Origin: an uncultured Eubacterium sp.
GTDB taxonomy: Bacteria > Bacillota > Clostridia > Lachnospirales > Lachnospiraceae
Assembly (NCBI GenBank): GCA_910577295.1
Contig: CAJTLS010000006.1
Location: forward strand, 60,068 to 99,391
Length of the DNA stretch: 39,324 nt
Direction of reading: 5' to 3'
Made by a program: the position numbers and the translations under genes. Numbering within the stretch: the stretch's first letter is position 1; the number at the start of each line of letters is the position of its first letter. Positions 17,962-25,468 of this stretch are shown in pieces. The notes beneath the pieces are model-generated. The model was not told the origin of the DNA. It searched no databases and was given only the letters and a program-made list of their open reading frames with translations.

Positions 17962-18522
17962 TTAAAATAATACGCATACATTTCTGTATGAATGGATTGC
18001 CTCATAACAGTCGGCATACTGCGCTTTATTAATTTGCAATTTTTCTCTTATCTCCTCCGGCAGATAACCCTCAACTACAAGTTTCAGTACGCTTTTCTGT
18101 AATCGGGATAGTTTGTCCATATACTTTGCTATCCTGAGACTGCCTGTTTCCTGTTCTTTCCCGATAACCTCTCTCTCCATATCAAAATCGTCCGCAATCA
18201 CATCGGCAATCGTAATATCTTCTTCATCGCCGATCGGCGTATCAATTGATATCGACAGTTTATCAGCCTTACGCTTTTCCCGATTCTTCTTTGTTATCTC
18301 TGTCTTAATACGGTTCGACAAACAGGAATACAAAAACACTTCGAATGACTGCGAGTTGTCATATTTTCTCATAACGTCGACAAATACTTCATTGGCTAAT
18401 GAATAGAAATCATCAACATCTTTATTCGACCATCCTGAAAATCTGGCTAAAATCCCATCCACTAATTTGCGGAGTTTTCTTGCGTTATTATTATAATATT
18501 GGACTAATATCTGATTCATCAT
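17962..18522 (-). CDS. Sigma-70-like factor of the tail locus
   Basis: The 186-residue protein resembles small sigma-70 family factors. Region 2 is suggested by DDFYSLANEVFVDVMRKYD and FEVFLYSCLSNRIKTEITKK; the basic REKRKADKL follows. Region 4-like helices close the protein (KLSRLQKSVLKLVVEGY, then an HTH around EEIREKLQINKAQY). A charged linker DEEDITIADVIAD joins them. There is no anti-sigma gene. The gene is first behind a promoter with two LexA-type boxes, so it should be made on DNA damage. It may direct host RNA polymerase to the plus-strand genes, which lack a clear sigma-A promoter. Confidence 0.75.
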   Translation of the reverse strand: MMNQILVQYYNNNARKLRKLVDGILARFSGWSNKDVDDFYSLANEVFVDVMRKYDNSQSFEVFLYSCLSNRIKTEITKKNREKRKADKLSISIDTPIGDEEDITIADVIADDFDMEREVIGKEQETGSLRIAKYMDKLSRLQKSVLKLVVEGYLPEEIREKLQINKAQYADCYEAIHSYRNVCVLF

Positions 18523-18564
18523 AATAAGCTCACACTACATCCTCTCTGTCTTTTCTTTAAATAT

Positions 18565-18594
18565 AGTATAGAACACTTGTTCGTATTTTGTCAA
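18565..18594 (-). promoter_or_regulatory. promoter of the sigma-DUF262 operon
   Basis: Minus strand consensus TTGACA (18589-18594), an 18-base spacer and TATACT (18565-18570). A LexA-type box fills the spacer next to the -10. The predicted leader is about 35 bases. Confidence 0.85.
18571..18582. promoter_or_regulatory. LexA (SOS) box 1
   Basis: GAACACTTGTTC, a GAAC-N4-GTTC palindrome as in Firmicute LexA boxes (CGAAC-RNRY-GTTCG, with one inner deviation). It lies between -35 and -10 of the sigma-like gene promoter, where a repressor would block transcription. Confidence 0.8.
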
Positions 18595-18604
18595 TATCTT
18601 TTTC

Positions 18605-18616
18605 GAACACTTGTTC
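18605..18616. promoter_or_regulatory. LexA (SOS) box 2
   Basis: A second identical 12-base palindrome, 34 bases from the first, just upstream of the -35 box. It faces the divergent plus-strand operon and could tighten repression or act on both directions. Confidence 0.75.
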
Positions 18617-18719
18617 TTTTTTATTTGTCGCATTTTTGCAAAAAGTGAAAAACAAAAAGAGAAATAAATACTATGACGCTTTCACACAAGCATAATCAAA
18701 GAAAGGAGATTTAAGGAAA

Positions 18720-19127
18720 ATGACAATAGAAGAGATGAAAAAGAAAAAAATTCTTTTCAATACAAGTGGAAGACCATCTTCTACTTTAACCGACGAGCAA
18801 TGGCAAAAAGAATTCACTATCCGCAAACTATTTATAACACCATATAAAAGAGGAAAGTCAAAAAAGTTTTGCGGTAAATATGTTCACGAAGAAAAAATAT
18901 GGAAAGAAGAAACGCAGGGAACCTATGAGGGATATACAAACTGGCAGTCATACTCCTCCTTTATAAACGACGTTCTATCTAACATACGCGCCGGACAGGT
19001 GGATTATTGCTACTATATATACCAGATTTTGGACCTTGTCAGATTTCATTATAACGACTTAAAAACAAAGTATTGCGATGGCTACTGGGAAGTCTGGCTA
19101 GAGCAGGAAGACAATGCGGACAGATAA
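18720..19127 (+). CDS. unknown protein, first gene of the tail operon
   Basis: This 135-residue protein is not recognised. It is basic at the start (MTIEEMKKKKILF) and rich in Tyr and Trp toward the end (YCYYIYQILDLVRFHYND), with no signal peptide or membrane helix. The ATG at 18720 follows AAAGGAG and a second AAGGA. It is 49 bases ahead of the RNA polymerase gene and probably co-transcribed. No sigma-A promoter with good boxes is visible in the 100 bases upstream. A small regulator or polymerase accessory protein is possible from position only. Confidence 0.7.
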   Translation: MTIEEMKKKKILFNTSGRPSSTLTDEQWQKEFTIRKLFITPYKRGKSKKFCGKYVHEEKIWKEETQGTYEGYTNWQSYSSFINDVLSNIRAGQVDYCYYIYQILDLVRFHYNDLKTKYCDGYWEVWLEQEDNADR

Positions 19128-19176
19128 CGATACGCCGGATCGGCATTTATCATTATAAACGAAAGGGAGCGATAAC

Positions 19177-21762
19177 TTGTTAGACAGACAATATTATATG
19201 TATTCCATTGATACCTCACATTTTTATAGCAGCCGCGAACAGTATTTACACAATATGAATGTCAGATATCGCAGCGAGTACAAGGATGTACAAAAGAAAT
19301 TACGGGAGATAAAAGAAAAACTAAAACAGTCCGGCTATTCAGCGGGCGACATAAAACTTTTGACGAGCGGAAAAACAAACGAACTTAATGTTCCTGAACA
19401 TTCACACGAGAATATCGCACAATATTTGCGATGGAATAAAATAGGAAAACACAAAAGAGAGAAAGAAAAGGATTCAAAAGAAAAACTTCTGACCCTCCTC
19501 TCCAATAAAGTGAGAGTCAATGAGTTGTCAAACGGCAAAAATCACATCCGTTCCATCAATGAAAATAGGTTAAACATCACAAACATTATTTCCGTCTTTG
19601 ATTCCGCTTTGAGCAGGACAATCGGAATCACACAGGATGAGTTGACAAACGATTTGATTGTCGTGCAGATTTACCATTTTGATGTATTTAAGGATATATT
19701 GTTTCATGGTTTTACTTTTCAGGGCGAAAAATACAGATACTTTACCTCCTCTGCCGGACAAATCCGTAAGAAAAAGGCCCTTTTCATCAAGGAATCCGTA
19801 TGGAATAAAATCGAGAAAACTATTATGTGCGGACTCACTATCGAAAACATTAATGCAAAGGGCGGTAATAATGTAAATAAGCACTTAGCCTATATGGCTT
19901 TAACAAACTCTGCTACGGATGAATGGAAAGAATTTGACATTGATAAAACCATTGTCATAGATGATTTTGAAACAAAGGTGTCCGGCACGTTTGATTTTGT
20001 GAATGAAACAGATTACTCGATTACAAGAAAAACGGATAATGTGCCAATCCCCCACACCGACGGAGCGGGAATGATACTGCCTTGCGCCTCCACTAAAAAT
20101 TTTATGTTCCGCTCCCCGTGGATTAAGGGATTGCTAGGCGTGTTTGATTTCCGGAAGTTTATTGAAGTGAATAACTGTTCCCCCATTATTACGGATATCT
20201 ATAACAAAAAACATGACATCTTAAAAGAAGATATTCAGATTATTTTTACAAAAAGCCAGTTCAAAATGCATAACTACTATGACTCATGGGAGGAATACAA
20301 AACGGCATTTAAAACCTATCACTGCACTGCTGGAAAATGCAATGTAGAAGAAGAGCGTATCCCCAATGGCAGATTGAATTACCAGATGCTTCAGACTCTT
20401 ACCGATATAACGGACGACGAAGTTGATTTATTAACTCGCAAATCAGCAGAGCGCATTAACAATATTTGTACTTCCATGGAAACGATGATGGAAATTTTTG
20501 GAGTTACGCCATATAACAAAAATATGACCCCATTTCAAAAGGCGCTCAAACTATATCCGGCGCTTCTCAACGACACATACACCAAAGATATACTTCGCGA
20601 TATAAAGAATAGTCTTGTAAAGAAATATCGCAGCGGAAAACTGGAAGTAAACGGAAAGTATACTTTTTTGCTTCCCGACTTTTATGCCGCCTGTGAATAT
20701 TGGTTTGGACATATAAAAAATCCGCAAGGGCTGCTTTACAATCAGGAAGTGTTCTGCCAGCTATATCAGAAGTACGATAAACTGGACTGCCTGAGAAGTC
20801 CTCATTTGTACAAAGAACATGCCATAAGGAGCAATACCGCACATAACTCATATGGGGAACGGGCCGACAAAATTCGGGAATGGTTTCCTACAAATGGCAT
20901 TTATGCGAGTACGCACGACCTCATTTCCAAACTATTAATGTATGATGTGGACGGCGACAAATCGCTTGTCGTTGCGGATAAAGATTTTATCAAAATCGCA
21001 GAGCGCAATATGAAAGGTATTGTTCCGCTCTACTATAATATGAGAAAAGCGGAGCCTGTCACGCTTAATAATGCGAATATTTACAGCGGACTGTATGCGG
21101 CTTTTACTGGCGGCAATATCGGAACATATAGTAACCGTATCGCTAAAATCTGGAATGACGATGTTTTTATATCCGGCTCGGAAAAAGAGAAACAGGAGGC
21201 GGTGGATTGTGTAAAACGACTGTGCTGCCAGAATAACTTTGTCATTGATTTTGCTAAAACCTTATATAAACCCGAATTTCCGGATGACATAAAAGAAACG
21301 ATTGCAACTTATTCAAAAGGAAAACTTCCGGCTTTCTTTGTATATGCAAAAGACAAAGAAAAATCACAGGTAAGGAAGAGAAATGAAAGTCTGGTAAATA
21401 AAATATACGACCGAATACCCGATAAACGGATTAATACCCGCGCTTTAAAATTAGAAACTATCGACTACCGCAAGATGATGTCGGATAAGACAACAATTTG
21501 TGCAAAGGAAGTCTCGGATTTATACAACAAGCGAAACCGACAATACCGTTACATGATTAATATGAAAGATGAGGACAAAGACAACCTCACATATGTTGCC
21601 TGCACAATACGAGAGGAATTTAACCGTCTCGGATACGCAGAAGAAACCATTACCGATATGTTGGTGGAATACTTATATGGAAGAGAAAAACGGTATAAAC
21701 AACTGCTCTGGTTTTGCTATGGTCAATACATAGTAAAAAATCTGAAGAAAAATAATCCGTAA
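19177..21762 (+). CDS. single-chain two-barrel RNA polymerase, YonO/RdRp-like
   Basis: The 861-residue protein has the marks of the RNA polymerase group that joins phage SPbeta YonO with eukaryotic RNAi RNA-dependent polymerases. The first barrel shows TDGAG (294-298), then FMFRSPWIKG with Arg312 and Lys317, then FTKSQFKM about 45 residues later, matching the DG-G, FQ-R-KG and LRPSM-K blocks of the RdRp family. The second barrel carries DVDGD (590-594), the metal-binding loop of two-barrel polymerases. A conserved-looking ANIYSGLYAAFTGGNIG follows. The N-terminal 200 residues are basic and helical. The start is TTG, seven bases after AGGGAG. YonO is 911 residues and DNA-dependent, so this probably transcribes the tail genes from DNA. 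The following gene is HU-like, as in SPbeta (yonO-yonN). Confidence 0.85.
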   Translation: MLDRQYYMYSIDTSHFYSSREQYLHNMNVRYRSEYKDVQKKLREIKEKLKQSGYSAGDIKLLTSGKTNELNVPEHSHENIAQYLRWNKIGKHKREKEKDSKEKLLTLLSNKVRVNELSNGKNHIRSINENRLNITNIISVFDSALSRTIGITQDELTNDLIVVQIYHFDVFKDILFHGFTFQGEKYRYFTSSAGQIRKKKALFIKESVWNKIEKTIMCGLTIENINAKGGNNVNKHLAYMALTNSATDEWKEFDIDKTIVIDDFETKVSGTFDFVNETDYSITRKTDNVPIPHTDGAGMILPCASTKNFMFRSPWIKGLLGVFDFRKFIEVNNCSPIITDIYNKKHDILKEDIQIIFTKSQFKMHNYYDSWEEYKTAFKTYHCTAGKCNVEEERIPNGRLNYQMLQTLTDITDDEVDLLTRKSAERINNICTSMETMMEIFGVTPYNKNMTPFQKALKLYPALLNDTYTKDILRDIKNSLVKKYRSGKLEVNGKYTFLLPDFYAACEYWFGHIKNPQGLLYNQEVFCQLYQKYDKLDCLRSPHLYKEHAIRSNTAHNSYGERADKIREWFPTNGIYASTHDLISKLLMYDVDGDKSLVVADKDFIKIAERNMKGIVPLYYNMRKAEPVTLNNANIYSGLYAAFTGGNIGTYSNRIAKIWNDDVFISGSEKEKQEAVDCVKRLCCQNNFVIDFAKTLYKPEFPDDIKETIATYSKGKLPAFFVYAKDKEKSQVRKRNESLVNKIYDRIPDKRINTRALKLETIDYRKMMSDKTTICAKEVSDLYNKRNRQYRYMINMKDEDKDNLTYVACTIREEFNRLGYAEETITDMLVEYLYGREKRYKQLLWFCYGQYIVKNLKKNNP

Positions 21763-21841
21763 ATAACGCAATAACTTTTGTGTATATAAGGGAAAAACGT
21801 TTTAACCATCAATTTTAATATTGGATTGGAGGTAATTCGAT

Positions 21842-22144
21842 ATAAAAATCTCTCAAAATACGTTAATTGAACAAATAGCTGATAGTGAAGATATCAATAT
21901 TGCGACAGTCCGCAGAATATTTCATTCTGCAGAAAATATTATTTTCAACTACTTATCTTCCACAACTCCATCGGAAGAAATCAGTATTAAGCCATTTCGT
22001 GGTATAAGCATTAGAAGAAGTTATATAAAAGAGAAGAAGTATTCAAAAGGAATGTTTCAAAATATTACAAGTCCGGCGCATGTGAATACAAAAGCATGTT
22101 TATCCAAATATTATAACGGACAAATTAACGAAAAACTTTTTTAA
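21842..22144 (+). CDS. HU/IHF-like DNA-binding protein, apparent AUA start
   Basis: About 100 codons are open between 21842 and the TAA at 22142. The product resembles HU/IHF proteins: a helical start (NTLIEQIADSEDINIATVRR), a second helix to about residue 38, a strand region (EISIKPFRGISIRR) where HU has its PGFG-F turn, a basic arm (KEKKYSKGMF), and an end SPAHVNTKACLSK. It has no ATG, GTG or TTG where the fold must begin, and an in-frame TAA lies just upstream. ATA at 21842 is eight bases after GGAGGT, so initiation at AUA is the best explanation. It probably packs or bends DNA with the polymerase. The divergence from HU is strong, so the family call is moderate. Confidence 0.6.
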   Translation: MKISQNTLIEQIADSEDINIATVRRIFHSAENIIFNYLSSTTPSEEISIKPFRGISIRRSYIKEKKYSKGMFQNITSPAHVNTKACLSKYYNGQINEKLF

Positions 22145-22157
22145 GGGGGTGCCGTCT

Positions 22158-22682
22158 ATCTCGAACTTATATGCAGCAGAAGAATACAAAAATGAAATTA
22201 TCAATCTTCTGTGTCAAAGCCAAAATTTCATAAAACTGATAAATCCAAAATCAGACCTATGTAAATATGTATTCGATTACGATTTTACCGATGATGCATT
22301 AGCAGAAGAAAAGACATTTGTCTTTGTCGATACGGATATTGATACAATCCGCGACAATCTGTTCACCGATTTCACCTTATGCATTTATGTTTTTACAAAC
22401 AAAAATCTCGTAAGTCTCAATTCTTCCTCTGTGCCAACACCAAAAGAGGTGAAAGATATGGGATATTTTTCTACTGATACACGAGGAAACCGAATCGGGG
22501 CGCTGTGCGAATGTATCGACCGAATTCTGATTGGCAGTAATCTGCTATGGGGAATCGGCGATTTGAGACCGGCAGCCGAGAACCATCTGTCAGCCTATGC
22601 CCCGAATACAAACTATTATGGAAAATGCTTAAAATATACGATTACCAATTATAATTCGGGTGGTGATGAATTTGGAAATTAG
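22158..22682 (+). CDS. putative neck / tail-terminator protein
   Basis: This product of about 174 residues reads as a globular alpha/beta protein: EEYKNEIINLLCQSQNFIKL, KTFVFVDTDIDTIRDNLF, FTLCIYVFTN, GNRIGALCECIDRILIGSN, then YYGKCLKYTITNYN. Neck or tail-completion proteins of Clostridial siphophages have a similar order (strand, helix, GxRIxxLxxxID, C-terminal strand), and position before the chaperone and tube fits. The start is uncertain: a GTG at 22149 directly abuts the G-run, whereas ATC at 22158 lies eight bases after AGGGGG; I favour the ATC. The gene overlaps the next by about 11 bases. Confidence 0.5.
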   Translation: MSNLYAAEEYKNEIINLLCQSQNFIKLINPKSDLCKYVFDYDFTDDALAEEKTFVFVDTDIDTIRDNLFTDFTLCIYVFTNKNLVSLNSSSVPTPKEVKDMGYFSTDTRGNRIGALCECIDRILIGSNLLWGIGDLRPAAENHLSAYAPNTNYYGKCLKYTITNYNSGGDEFGN

Positions 22683-23445
22683 CAAACAGGCGTTACAGCC
22701 ATTTATCATGTTTAATGAGGGGATTCCCTATCATCCATCAATAACTCTGTATCCCGTAAAAATGAAAAACATCATTGAATTTCAGCAGTATCAGATGGCT
22801 CTTACTCTTCGAAAAAATTCAATTTTCCATGATAAAAATATCCTCAAAGCAGATTATTGGGACTTTATCAAATATGCGTGCCGAAATGGAGAATTAGCTG
22901 CGAGATACGATATGCCACTGCTTCCATTTTATTACGACTTTATCTTGGGAATGTTACAGCTATGCTGTGGAAGCGACTCCGTCATACAACATAATGCCAC
23001 TACCCTTGATATTTCAATTAACGATGTTCCGATAACCAATAAAAGATTTGATGATATACGAAAAATTATAATCATGCAAAATGATATCGACTTTGATATT
23101 GACGAGTTTATCAACATAGACACGATTCGGGCGTTGGAACACGCAAAAGAATTTGAGGCAAAGAAGCACAAAGAAAAATCAGAAATTGAAGATTATATCG
23201 ATTCCTTAATCATCGGGATGAACGTCACGGAAGAATATGTATCCAATATGACGATAAGAAAATTCTGGAGATACATAAAACGGATTAATAAACACGAGGA
23301 ATATACGGCATGTCGCACCGGAGAGATGAGTGGCATGGTTACATTTAAAGAGCCTGTTCAACATTGGATGACAAGTATTGAGTCCATGGATGAATACGAA
23401 AATCTCAAAACCGACGAGGATGAATTAAGAAGTAAAATCGAATAG
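22672..23445 (+). CDS. putative tail assembly protein (chaperone-like)
   Basis: The 258-residue protein is not clearly recognised. It is a mostly helical, acidic protein with YDMPLLPFYYDFILGMLQL in the middle and a C-terminal part (IRKFWRYIKRINKHEEYTAC, then TFKEPVQHWM) that recalls tail-assembly proteins of Bacillus phages. Its place just before the tail tube gene supports a tail role. In-frame candidates are GTG 22660, GTG 22663, ATG 22666 and TTG 22672; the G-rich run GGGTGG places TTG 22672 at the best distance. After the stop a small hairpin and a run of seven Ts (about 23440-23465) may be a weak terminator. Confidence 0.5.
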   Translation: MEISKQALQPFIMFNEGIPYHPSITLYPVKMKNIIEFQQYQMALTLRKNSIFHDKNILKADYWDFIKYACRNGELAARYDMPLLPFYYDFILGMLQLCCGSDSVIQHNATTLDISINDVPITNKRFDDIRKIIIMQNDIDFDIDEFINIDTIRALEHAKEFEAKKHKEKSEIEDYIDSLIIGMNVTEEYVSNMTIRKFWRYIKRINKHEEYTACRTGEMSGMVTFKEPVQHWMTSIESMDEYENLKTDEDELRSKIE

Positions 23446-23498
23446 CGGTTTGCTTCTTTTTTTATAAAAAATTTATTACATGAAAGTGAGGAAATCAT

Positions 23499-24485
23499 AT
23501 GAAACACTCAAAAGACTTTATTGTATCAACCGCCGACGTTGCATTTTTTGTAAATGATATGTTGGCATTCACAGGTACGACTTCCCTGAATACTTCTATT
23601 GCCGTGTCAATGGAAGATCAGGAAATCACAGGCGGTAAAGGAAATAAGGTGCTGTACAAATATAAGTACGGCAGAAAACTGGCGCCATCGATTGAAATGG
23701 CAGAATGGAATCTTGGATACCTTGCCGCAAATGTTGGTTCCACTATCTTTGAGGGACTTAAAGATGTATTCTCCGTTGCGGAATGCGTCTCACTGAAAAA
23801 CGGTACGGGCAACCTTAAGAAAGTTCCTGTCGGAAAGGTGTATGTGGAGAAACCGGACGGCTCTACCATAGAAGTCACGCCGGATGGCACTACCATTACC
23901 GTAGGGGAAAGCAACGACAGCGTTCTTGCTACCTATCAGTATAGCACGAATGTAAAGAGAGTTACTGTTGATACCCAGTCGGCGCCATTTATCGGCCGCT
24001 TGGTATTGAGCGCTGACAAGCACAACAATAAGAAAGGTAAAGTAGGTGAAGTTCAAATTGAAGTTCCATCTTTCCAGTTAAACGGCACCTTTGATATCAG
24101 TCTTGAAGCCGGCGGCAATACAACAACGAAACTGGATGGTGATGCCTTGGCTGTCGAAGGCGCTTGCTGCTCAGACGGAAGCGTTTACGCATATATCTCC
24201 GAAATTCCAAGCGCAGAATCGGCAGTTGCCGTTACTGAAATTGCGGCCACACCGGCAGTACTCAATTTGAAAGTCAACGAAACACAGCCTGTGCATATTA
24301 TTGGTATCAAGGGCGGCTTATACAGCAACGTCAGCATTGATTCTTCCGACTGTGTGATTACTTCCGAAAATTCTGCTACCGCTACTGTGGAAAACGGAAT
24401 TGTAACCGGCGTTGCCAGCGGTACTACATATATTAATTTAGCTTATGGCGACATCAAAGATGTAATTCAGGTAAACGTTGACTAA
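23499..24485 (+). CDS. major tail tube protein with C-terminal Ig-like (BIG2) domain
   Basis: The 328-residue protein matches siphophage major tail proteins: a strand-rich start (FIVSTADVAFFVNDMLAF), the GKGNKVLYKYKYGRKL turn and IEMAEWNLGYLAANVGS helix, and a beta-rich body to about residue 245. Residues ~247-328 form a bacterial Ig-like (BIG2) domain: TPAVLNLKVNETQPVHI, then ATVENGIVTGVASGTTYINL. Such domains decorate the outside of tails and virions and are thought to bind surface glycans. The ATG at 23499 follows GTGAGG at seven bases. It is the only tube candidate, and no sheath gene follows it, so the tail should be flexible and non-contractile. A terminator follows. Confidence 0.85.
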   Translation: MKHSKDFIVSTADVAFFVNDMLAFTGTTSLNTSIAVSMEDQEITGGKGNKVLYKYKYGRKLAPSIEMAEWNLGYLAANVGSTIFEGLKDVFSVAECVSLKNGTGNLKKVPVGKVYVEKPDGSTIEVTPDGTTITVGESNDSVLATYQYSTNVKRVTVDTQSAPFIGRLVLSADKHNNKKGKVGEVQIEVPSFQLNGTFDISLEAGGNTTTKLDGDALAVEGACCSDGSVYAYISEIPSAESAVAVTEIAATPAVLNLKVNETQPVHIIGIKGGLYSNVSIDSSDCVITSENSATATVENGIVTGVASGTTYINLAYGDIKDVIQVNVD

Positions 24486-24505
24486 ACCTGTAAGTTAGCT
24501 AAACG

Positions 24506-24556
24506 GTAAGAACTATGCCTCTCTCTTTTGAGGGCATGGTTCTTACTATTTTTTTA
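24506..24556 (+). terminator. intrinsic terminator after the tail tube gene
   Basis: GTAAGAAC-T-ATGCC pairs with GGCATGGTTCTTAC (one wobble, one bulge), loop about eight bases, followed by TATTTTTTTAT. It should make the tube mRNA the most abundant and reduce read-through into the lysis and tape-measure genes. Confidence 0.85.
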
Positions 24557-24577
24557 TAAACAGAGGGAGAATAAGAA

Positions 24578-24901
24578 TTGCAAATGAATAAAATAAAAAT
24601 AGAAGGCATTACAAAAAAAACAGCAACCAACATTTTCATTTTGCTAATTGCTCTCATTAATACCCTTTTACAAATTTGGGGCGTAAATATTATTCCAATT
24701 AATAACGAAGAACTATCAAATATTATTTCGACTCTATTTCTCATCATTGCAGTTCTTCGAAATACTTGGAAAAACTGCAATATCACGACAATTTCCCAAA
24801 AAGTCCAACAGATTGCAGACGCAATCCGCAGCGGAGAACTGTCGGAAGAAATTATCGAAGAGCTCATAAGCAAAAATGACAGGAAAGGAAAGGGGAAATG
24901 A
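24578..24901 (+). CDS. phage holin (SPP1/phi LC3-like)
   Basis: The 107-residue protein has two hydrophobic helices (FILLIALINTLLQIWGV and LSNIISTLFLIIAVL) joined by the short NIIPINNEE turn, then a hydrophilic C-terminal tail, the layout of SPP1/phi LC3-type holins. It would permeabilise the membrane so the following amidase reaches the wall. TTG at 24578 is eight bases after AGGGAG; an ATG two codons later is less well placed. Its stop is one base before the amidase start, so the two are translationally coupled. Confidence 0.85.
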   Translation: MQMNKIKIEGITKKTATNIFILLIALINTLLQIWGVNIIPINNEELSNIISTLFLIIAVLRNTWKNCNITTISQKVQQIADAIRSGELSEEIIEELISKNDRKGKGK

Positions 24902-24902
24902 T

Positions 24903-25451
24903 TTGAAAATTGCATTAACAGTCGGACACTCACAACTCAAAAACGGTTCATATACAAGCGCAGACGGCAGAAAATACGGGGGATGTAATGAGTACAAATG
25001 GAATCGGGCATTTTCCAAACAGGTTGCGGCCGCTTTGAGAAAAAACGGTCACAAGGTGACACGCATTATCTGTCCAGAAAAGAAATTTTTATCTTCTGTA
25101 CAGGAGCGACGCTATAAACTTGATATCATTGAACGCGGAGCGTATGATTTAGTGATGGAATTACATCTGAACGCCGCATCACCAAGCGCCAAGGGTACGG
25201 AAGTTCTCTACCAATCTTCTGCTGGAAAAAAATACGCACAAAAGGTGCAGAAGCAACTATCCACGATATTTACCAACCGCGGAATCAAACAGCGCAACGA
25301 TTTGTATATTCTCAATAGCACGAAACCGCCGGCAATCCTTCTGGAGACCTTTTTCTGCACAAATAAAAGTGATTACAAAAAGGCAAAAGGACTTGCCAAA
25401 AGGACGAAGCTTGCCAAATTGGTCGCCAAAGGAATTGGTAAAGCAAAGTAA
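24903..25451 (+). CDS. N-acetylmuramoyl-L-alanine amidase (endolysin)
   Basis: The 182-residue enzyme of the Amidase_3 family cuts the bond between muramic acid and the stem peptide. Zinc ligands are His9 (TVGHSQ), Glu30 (GCNEYKWN) and His88 (MELHLNA), and Glu148 (LLETFFC) is the catalytic acid. There is no signal peptide, so export depends on the holin, and no separate cell-wall-binding domain is seen apart from a basic Lys-rich tail. The start is TTG at 24903, behind AAGGGGA; an upstream ATG at 24876 lies inside the holin gene and is less likely. The partner gene downstream adds a membrane-anchored coiled coil. Confidence 0.92.
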   Translation: MKIALTVGHSQLKNGSYTSADGRKYGGCNEYKWNRAFSKQVAAALRKNGHKVTRIICPEKKFLSSVQERRYKLDIIERGAYDLVMELHLNAASPSAKGTEVLYQSSAGKKYAQKVQKQLSTIFTNRGIKQRNDLYILNSTKPPAILLETFFCTNKSDYKKAKGLAKRTKLAKLVAKGIGKAK

Positions 25452-25468
25452 GAAAGGCAATGGTAACT

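Noticed and set aside
19177..21762. RdRp-like gene as evidence of a bacterial RNAi or RNA virus
   Set aside because: No Argonaute, Dicer-like or RNA-virus gene is nearby; the closest known bacterial relative, YonO, is DNA-dependent, and the gene heads a phage-tail operon.
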